Part shown: positions 60,257 through 64,000 of the stretch, piece after piece
Numbering within the stretch: position 1 is the first letter of the stretch
Layout of the letters: every line of letters begins with the position of its first letter
DNA from: Sphingomonas sp. R647
GTDB lineage: Bacteria > Pseudomonadota > Alphaproteobacteria > Sphingomonadales > Sphingomonadaceae
Assembly: GCF_020177055.1 (NCBI RefSeq)
Contig: NZ_JAIQXT010000005.1
Span: forward strand, 124,001 to 188,000
Direction of reading: 5' to 3'
DNA length: 64,000 bases
The notes under the pieces: generated by a model
Databases searched by the model: none
The model's input: the letters and a program-made list of their open reading frames with translations, nothing else
What the model was told of the DNA's origin: nothing
Program-made: the position numbers and the translations under genes

Positions 60257-60783
60257 CGCACCGGCCGCTTCTCCAGCTTTCGCGCCAGCGTGCGGCGGTG
60301 CATCCCCAGCCGCCGCGCGGCTTCGGAGATGTTGAAGTCGGTCTCGACCAACGTCTGATGGATATGCTCCCACTCGACCGTCTTGATCGATGAGGTGCGG
60401 CCGTCGACCGGGGCGTCGACATCGCCATCGACGCGCGCGAACGCCGCCTCGATATCGTCGGTGTTCGACGGCTTGGCGAGATAGTGGTTGGCGCCCAGCT
60501 TGATCGCCTCCACCGCGGTCGCGATGCTGGCGAAGCCGGTCAGGACGACGATCTTCATCCCCGCATCGCTCGCTCGCAACGTCTGCACGCACGCCAGCCC
60601 CGATGCGCCGCCGAGCTTCAAATCCACCACCGCGAAATCCGGCGCATGCTCGGTCAGAAACGCGGCCAGCTCGTCATGGTTCGCCGCCCACAGCACGGTG
60701 TACTCGCGCCGCTCGAACGAGCGTTTGAGCGTCCGGGCAAACGCCTCGTCATCCTCGACGATGATCAGCAGCCGCGCGCTCAT
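60253..60783 (-). CDS. regA: RegA/ActR/PrrA-type redox response regulator
   Basis: 176 aa. Receiver with Asp54 in FAVVDLKLGGASGLA and Lys in HYLAKPSNTDDIE, then a proline-poor linker and a Fis-type helix-turn-helix (NISEAARRLGMHRRTLARKL), the layout of RegA, the global redox regulator of alphaproteobacteria. Overlaps the regB gene by 4 bp. Regulates respiratory and energy genes in relatives; here it is next to cyo. Confidence 0.92.
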   Translation of the reverse strand: MSARLLIIVEDDEAFARTLKRSFERREYTVLWAANHDELAAFLTEHAPDFAVVDLKLGGASGLACVQTLRASDAGMKIVVLTGFASIATAVEAIKLGANHYLAKPSNTDDIEAAFARVDGDVDAPVDGRTSSIKTVEWEHIHQTLVETDFNISEAARRLGMHRRTLARKLEKRPVR

Positions 60784-62078
60784 CGCCGCGCCGCCATCGC
60801 CAGCGCGGCGAGCGGCAGCACGATCCGCACCCGTGCCCCGCCGTCCAGCCGGTTCTCCGCGCTCGCCTCACCGCCCAGCTTGCGCAGGACGTTGACCAGC
60901 AGGAACAGGCCGAGACCGCCGCCCGGCTTGCCCTTGGTCGAACGGTAGGGCTGGCCGAACGTCTCAAGGATCTCGGGCGCGAAGCCGGGTCCGCGATCGG
61001 CGATATCGAGCACCAGCGCCTCGCCCTCGCGCAGCACCGTCAGCGCGACGCGGCCAGGCGACACCTCGATCGCATTGTCGATGACATTGCCGATCACCTG
61101 ACGCAGCGCGGGATCGGAGACGATGGTGACGTCTGCGCCGAAGCGGTCGTCGAAGTCGAGCGTGCCGGGGAGCAGGCTGGCGCGATAGTCCGCGACAATC
61201 TCGGTCAGGAAGCGGCGCACGCTGGTCACTTCGGGCGCCACCCCGCGCGCCTCGCCCGCCGACATCAGGATGCCGCTGACGATCGCCTTGCACCGGCGAA
61301 CCGCGCCGTCCATCTCGGCCAGCTCCTCCTGCAACTCCTTATCCCCCTTCAGCCGCGGCATCGCCCGCCAATCGCCGATCGCGACCGACAGCAGCGACAG
61401 CGGCGTCCCCAGCTCATGCGCCGCGCCCGATGCGAGCAGGCCCATGCGGACGATATGGTCCTCCTCCGCCGCGCGCTGGCGCACCGCAGCGAGCGCGGCG
61501 TCGTGGGTGCGCAAATTGCGGCTGATCTGGCCGATGAAGATCACCAGCAGCACTGCGATCAGCACGAAACAGACGATACCCCCGCCGAGGTATAGATTGA
61601 CCGGGTCGACCGGCAGATCGGGGGGCAGCACCAGCGGCGTCGGATCGAGCGCGAGGATCCCGAGTGCGATCAGCGTCGCCGCCACGATCGTCCACGGATA
61701 ATGCGGCCGCAACAGCACGGCGCCGAGCACGATATGCAACAGGAACAGCGCCGCGAACGGATTGGTGATCCCGCCCGACAGGCTGAGCTGCACCGTCAGC
61801 GCGCCGACATCGAACAACAGGGCGGCGGCCAGCGCACCGTCGGTGAACCGCGCACCGCTGGCGATCAGCACATGGCTGGCGATGTTGAGCGCGGCGAGCG
61901 TGGCGGTCGACATCAACAACTGCGTCATGGGCAGGTCGATGCCCAGGGCAAATTGCACGACCGCGACGGTCACCAGCTGTCCGCCCACCGCCAGCCAGCG
62001 CAATTGCGTGAGCAGCAGCATGTTGCGCCGCCCCGCATCCGCCGGCTGAAAGGCGGGCTCAAGGATCTGCCGGTTCAC
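60780..62078 (-). CDS. regB: RegB/ActS/PrrB-type redox sensor kinase
   Basis: 432 aa from GTG 62078. Six hydrophobic helices in residues about 25-185, the quinone/redox motif GGITNPFA at 102-109, the H-box ASGAAHELGTPLSLL with His221, and an HATPase with FGQPYRSTKGKPGGGLGLFL. It senses the redox state, including the quinone pool, and signals RegA. Overlaps regA and the SURF1 gene by 4 bp each. Confidence 0.92.
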   Translation of the reverse strand: MNRQILEPAFQPADAGRRNMLLLTQLRWLAVGGQLVTVAVVQFALGIDLPMTQLLMSTATLAALNIASHVLIASGARFTDGALAAALLFDVGALTVQLSLSGGITNPFAALFLLHIVLGAVLLRPHYPWTIVAATLIALGILALDPTPLVLPPDLPVDPVNLYLGGGIVCFVLIAVLLVIFIGQISRNLRTHDAALAAVRQRAAEEDHIVRMGLLASGAAHELGTPLSLLSVAIGDWRAMPRLKGDKELQEELAEMDGAVRRCKAIVSGILMSAGEARGVAPEVTSVRRFLTEIVADYRASLLPGTLDFDDRFGADVTIVSDPALRQVIGNVIDNAIEVSPGRVALTVLREGEALVLDIADRGPGFAPEILETFGQPYRSTKGKPGGGLGLFLLVNVLRKLGGEASAENRLDGGARVRIVLPLAALAMAARR

Positions 62079-62788
62079 GCGTCCTTGTTGGGCGCTACCG
62101 CCACTTTGCGCAACACCAGCCAGATGGCGCCCAGCGACAGCAATGCCAGCGCGAACCAGGTCAACGCGTACCCCAGATGATTGTCGGAGAAGCGCAGCAC
62201 GGTCAGTCCGCCGCGCGGCCACGCGCCCGGATTGGGCGCGGCATCGGCGTCGATGAAATAGGGGGCTGCGTTGTTCAGACCCTGCGCTGCGGAAATCGCG
62301 GCAACATCACGCGAATACCAATTGCCCGCCGCCGGATCGTTGTTCCGGAGAAACCCGCCTTCCGGCTCGGTGATACGGAGCAGGCCGGTAACGGTAACCT
62401 CCCCTGCTCCATTGCCTGCCGCGCGGCTGGCGGACTCGCGCCGGTCGGGCGGCACAAAGCCGCGATTGACCAGCACGGTGAATCCGCCGGTGTCGAGCGG
62501 GGTCACCACCCAATATCCACTGCCCAGATCGCTCACCGCGCGCACCAGCGTCTCGCGGTCATGCAGGAAGCGTCCGGTAACCCGCACGCGGCGATAGGCG
62601 TCCGCCTCGGCGCTGACCGCCACGTCCGGAGCGGGAGCGGCGACCGGCGCGGCGGTGCTGCGCGTCTCGACCGCGTCGATCAGCGCGTGTTTCCACGCCC
62701 GCCGCTCGACCTGCCAGATGCCCAGCGCGACAAAGCCGGCGGCGAGCATCAGCAGCAGCGCCGCTGGAACGGCGCGGCGGAGCTTCAC
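62075..62788 (-). CDS. SURF1-family oxidase assembly protein
   Basis: 237 aa from GTG 62788. Two membrane helices, one near the N-terminus (AVPAALLLMLAAGFVALGIW) and one near the C-terminus (YALTWFALALLSLGAIWLVL), with a periplasmic domain between. GIWQVERRAWK, VLVNRGFVPPDRR and LGYALTWFALALL are the SURF1 signatures. It helps assemble haem-copper oxidases; directly after cyoD, it likely serves the cyo enzyme. Confidence 0.9.
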   Translation of the reverse strand: MKLRRAVPAALLLMLAAGFVALGIWQVERRAWKHALIDAVETRSTAAPVAAPAPDVAVSAEADAYRRVRVTGRFLHDRETLVRAVSDLGSGYWVVTPLDTGGFTVLVNRGFVPPDRRESASRAAGNGAGEVTVTGLLRITEPEGGFLRNNDPAAGNWYSRDVAAISAAQGLNNAAPYFIDADAAPNPGAWPRGGLTVLRFSDNHLGYALTWFALALLSLGAIWLVLRKVAVAPNKDA

Positions 62789-63147
62789 GGGACCTGCTGC
62801 TCCATATGCTGCGGCATCATGTTGCTGTTGAGGTGATGCATGACCCACAGCGATCCGGCGAGCATGATGAAGATCACGATGATGGTGAACACGAGCGAGG
62901 TCAGCGACCAGCCGCCTTCAGCCTTTGGCGTCATGTGCAGGAAATACACCATGTGGACGACGATCTGCACCACCGCAAAGCCCATGATGACCGCAGCCGT
63001 CACCCCGGCGCTGAGCGGCATCGTCATCACCAGCCAGAACGGGATCGCAGTCAGAATCACCGACAGGACAAAGCCGATCACATAATCGCGCAGCGTCGCG
63101 TGCGGCAGTTCAGCGGCCGCGTGGTGCTCGTCATGGTGCGCGCTCAT
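62785..63147 (-). CDS. cyoD: Cytochrome bo3 quinol oxidase subunit IV (CyoD)
   Basis: 120 aa with three membrane helices; TLRDYVIGFVLSVILTAIPF, VHMVYFLHMTPKAEGGWSLT and VFTIIVIFIMLAGSLWVMHH are the conserved CyoD segments. A His-rich N-terminus is normal. Overlaps cyoC by 4 bp. Confidence 0.95.
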   Translation of the reverse strand: MSAHHDEHHAAAELPHATLRDYVIGFVLSVILTAIPFWLVMTMPLSAGVTAAVIMGFAVVQIVVHMVYFLHMTPKAEGGWSLTSLVFTIIVIFIMLAGSLWVMHHLNSNMMPQHMEQQVP

Positions 63148-63770
63148 CGCAGCATCCCCATCAGATAGACAAAGGTGAAGACGCCGATCCAGATGACGTC
63201 GAGGAAGTGCCAGAACATGCCAAGGCACGCGACCCGGCGCTGATTGGCGGGGATCAGCCCCTTGCGCCCCAGCTGTACCATCAGCGTCACCAGCCAGATC
63301 AGGCCGAAGGTGACGTGGAGGCCGTGCGTGCCGACCAGCGTGAAGAAGGCCGAGAGAAACGCGCTGCGCTGCGGCGTCGCGCCGAGGTGGATCAGGTGCG
63401 CGAACTCATAGAGCTCGATCGCGAGGAACGCCGCGCCGAACAGGCCGGTGACGGCAAGCCAGCTCTGCGTCGCGCGAACCTTGCCCATCTGCATCGACAG
63501 CATCGCAAAGCCATAGGTGATCGACGAAAACAGCAGCATCGCGGTGTTGAGCGCGATCAGCTTGAGGTCGAACAAATCCTTTGGCCCCGGCCCTGCGGCA
63601 TAATTGCCGCCCAGCACCGCGTAGCACGCAAACAGAATCGCAAAGATGAGGCAGTCGCTCATCAGATAGATCCAGAAGCCCAGCATCGTGCTGTGCCCCT
63701 CGGGGTGCGGATGCTCCTCCAGCTCGTAGAAGACGGGGGGCGCGTTGGTATCTGCGGTGATGGCGGTCAT
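63144..63770 (-). CDS. cyoC: Cytochrome bo3 quinol oxidase subunit III (CyoC)
   Basis: 208 aa, five membrane helices. MLGFWIYLMSDCLIFAILFA, YGFAMLSMQMGK, THGLHVTFGLIWLVTLMVQL and CLGMFWHFLDVIWIGVFTFV match the CyoC family. Overlaps cyoB and cyoD by 4 bp each. Confidence 0.96.
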   Translation of the reverse strand: MTAITADTNAPPVFYELEEHPHPEGHSTMLGFWIYLMSDCLIFAILFACYAVLGGNYAAGPGPKDLFDLKLIALNTAMLLFSSITYGFAMLSMQMGKVRATQSWLAVTGLFGAAFLAIELYEFAHLIHLGATPQRSAFLSAFFTLVGTHGLHVTFGLIWLVTLMVQLGRKGLIPANQRRVACLGMFWHFLDVIWIGVFTFVYLMGMLR

Positions 63771-64000
63771 GCGGCGGCTCCGGCGGCCAGCTGGCGGGTG
63801 CGCGCGTACTCAACCTCGGTGACGGTCGCCGCCGGGATGTGGAAGTCGCGGTCATAGTTGAAGGTGTGGATGATCGCGGTGGCGAGCAACCCGACGAACG
63901 CCGCGATCGCCAGCCACCAGATGTGCCACACCAGCGCAAAACCGATCACCAGGCTGATGCCCGACAGGATGATCCCGGCACCGGTCGGGCGCGGCATATG
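63767..64000 (-). CDS. cyoB: Cytochrome bo3 quinol oxidase subunit I (CyoB), C-terminal end only
   Basis: The last 77 codons of CyoB; the rest lies beyond the window edge. The end reads MPRPTGAGIILSGISLVIGF, then VWHIWWLAIAAFVGLLATAI and HTFNYDRDFHIPAATVTEVE, the typical CyoB C-terminus. The haem and copper ligands are not in view. Confidence 0.93.
   Translation of the reverse strand, partial: HMPRPTGAGIILSGISLVIGFALVWHIWWLAIAAFVGLLATAIIHTFNYDRDFHIPAATVTEVEYARTRQLAAGAAA

Noticed and set aside
1..64000. tRNA, rRNA, CRISPR array, prophage or defence system
   Set aside because: No cloverleaf-like sequence, rRNA segment, regularly spaced direct repeats, phage structural genes or nuclease/toxin genes were recognised on either strand.

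Overview
The window (roughly two-thirds G+C by eye, dense, with many 4-bp stop/start overlaps) looks like the chromosome of a sphingomonad-type alphaproteobacterium. The clues are Caulobacter-style flagellar regulators (FlbT, FlaF, FliX, FlbD), an alphaproteobacterial che operon order, a RegB/RegA pair beside a bo3 quinol oxidase operon, and a complete valine-degradation set. No tRNA, rRNA, CRISPR array, insertion sequence or prophage gene was seen. No gap exceeds about 240 bp.

Bases 1-45400 are one large motility island. From the left: flgK (cut by the window edge) and flgE on the minus strand; then, divergently, flbT-fliI-fliJ and a lytic transglycosylase. Next is a sensory and regulatory block: a globin-coupled chemoreceptor, a sigma-region-2-like protein, an unknown protein, an XRE-type regulator, a FixL/FixJ pair with a haem-type PAS domain, and flaF. 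A che operon follows, bracketed by the stator genes: motA-STAS-cheY-cheA-cheW-cheR-cheB-cheY-cheD-cheT-like-motB-fliL-pilZ. Then come fliN-fliO-fliP (minus) against flgC-fliE-fliQ-fliR-flhB (plus), fliX (minus) against flgI-flgJ-flgN-small exported protein-chemoreceptor (plus), flgB plus a large beta-propeller protein (minus), and fliG-fliH-fliF-fliN-flbD-flhA-fliK-flgD (plus). Not found here: flgA, flgF, flgG, flgH, flgL, fliM, flagellin, rpoN and fliA.

Bases 45500-53500 hold valine/isobutyrate catabolism on the minus strand: mmsA, isobutyryl-CoA dehydrogenase, 3-hydroxyisobutyryl-CoA hydrolase, enoyl-CoA hydratase and mmsB. The run is interrupted by a small lipoprotein gene and two tandem NodB-type deacetylases, and a LysR regulator diverges from mmsA. 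A cytosolic CBS-domain chemoreceptor follows, then bioA-bioD-bioF with a CitE-like lyase, a compositionally odd small gene, and regA-regB-SURF1-cyoD-cyoC-cyoB (cyoB cut by the right edge).

The most interesting signal is in flagellar transcription control. The FlbD homologue has lost or altered three features needed to work with sigma-54 (GAFTGA, the Walker B acidic pair, the loop before sensor I). The flagellar operons carry a recurring upstream layout, a GGCAA-n-TTTTTCC-type box 30 bp before a CTATNA hexamer, with no -24/-12 element found. A sigma-like protein with only region 2 is encoded in the same island. Together these suggest a rewired, sigma-54-independent flagellar hierarchy. Three oxygen or redox sensors (globin receptor, FixL, RegB) in one window suggest motility tuned to oxygen.
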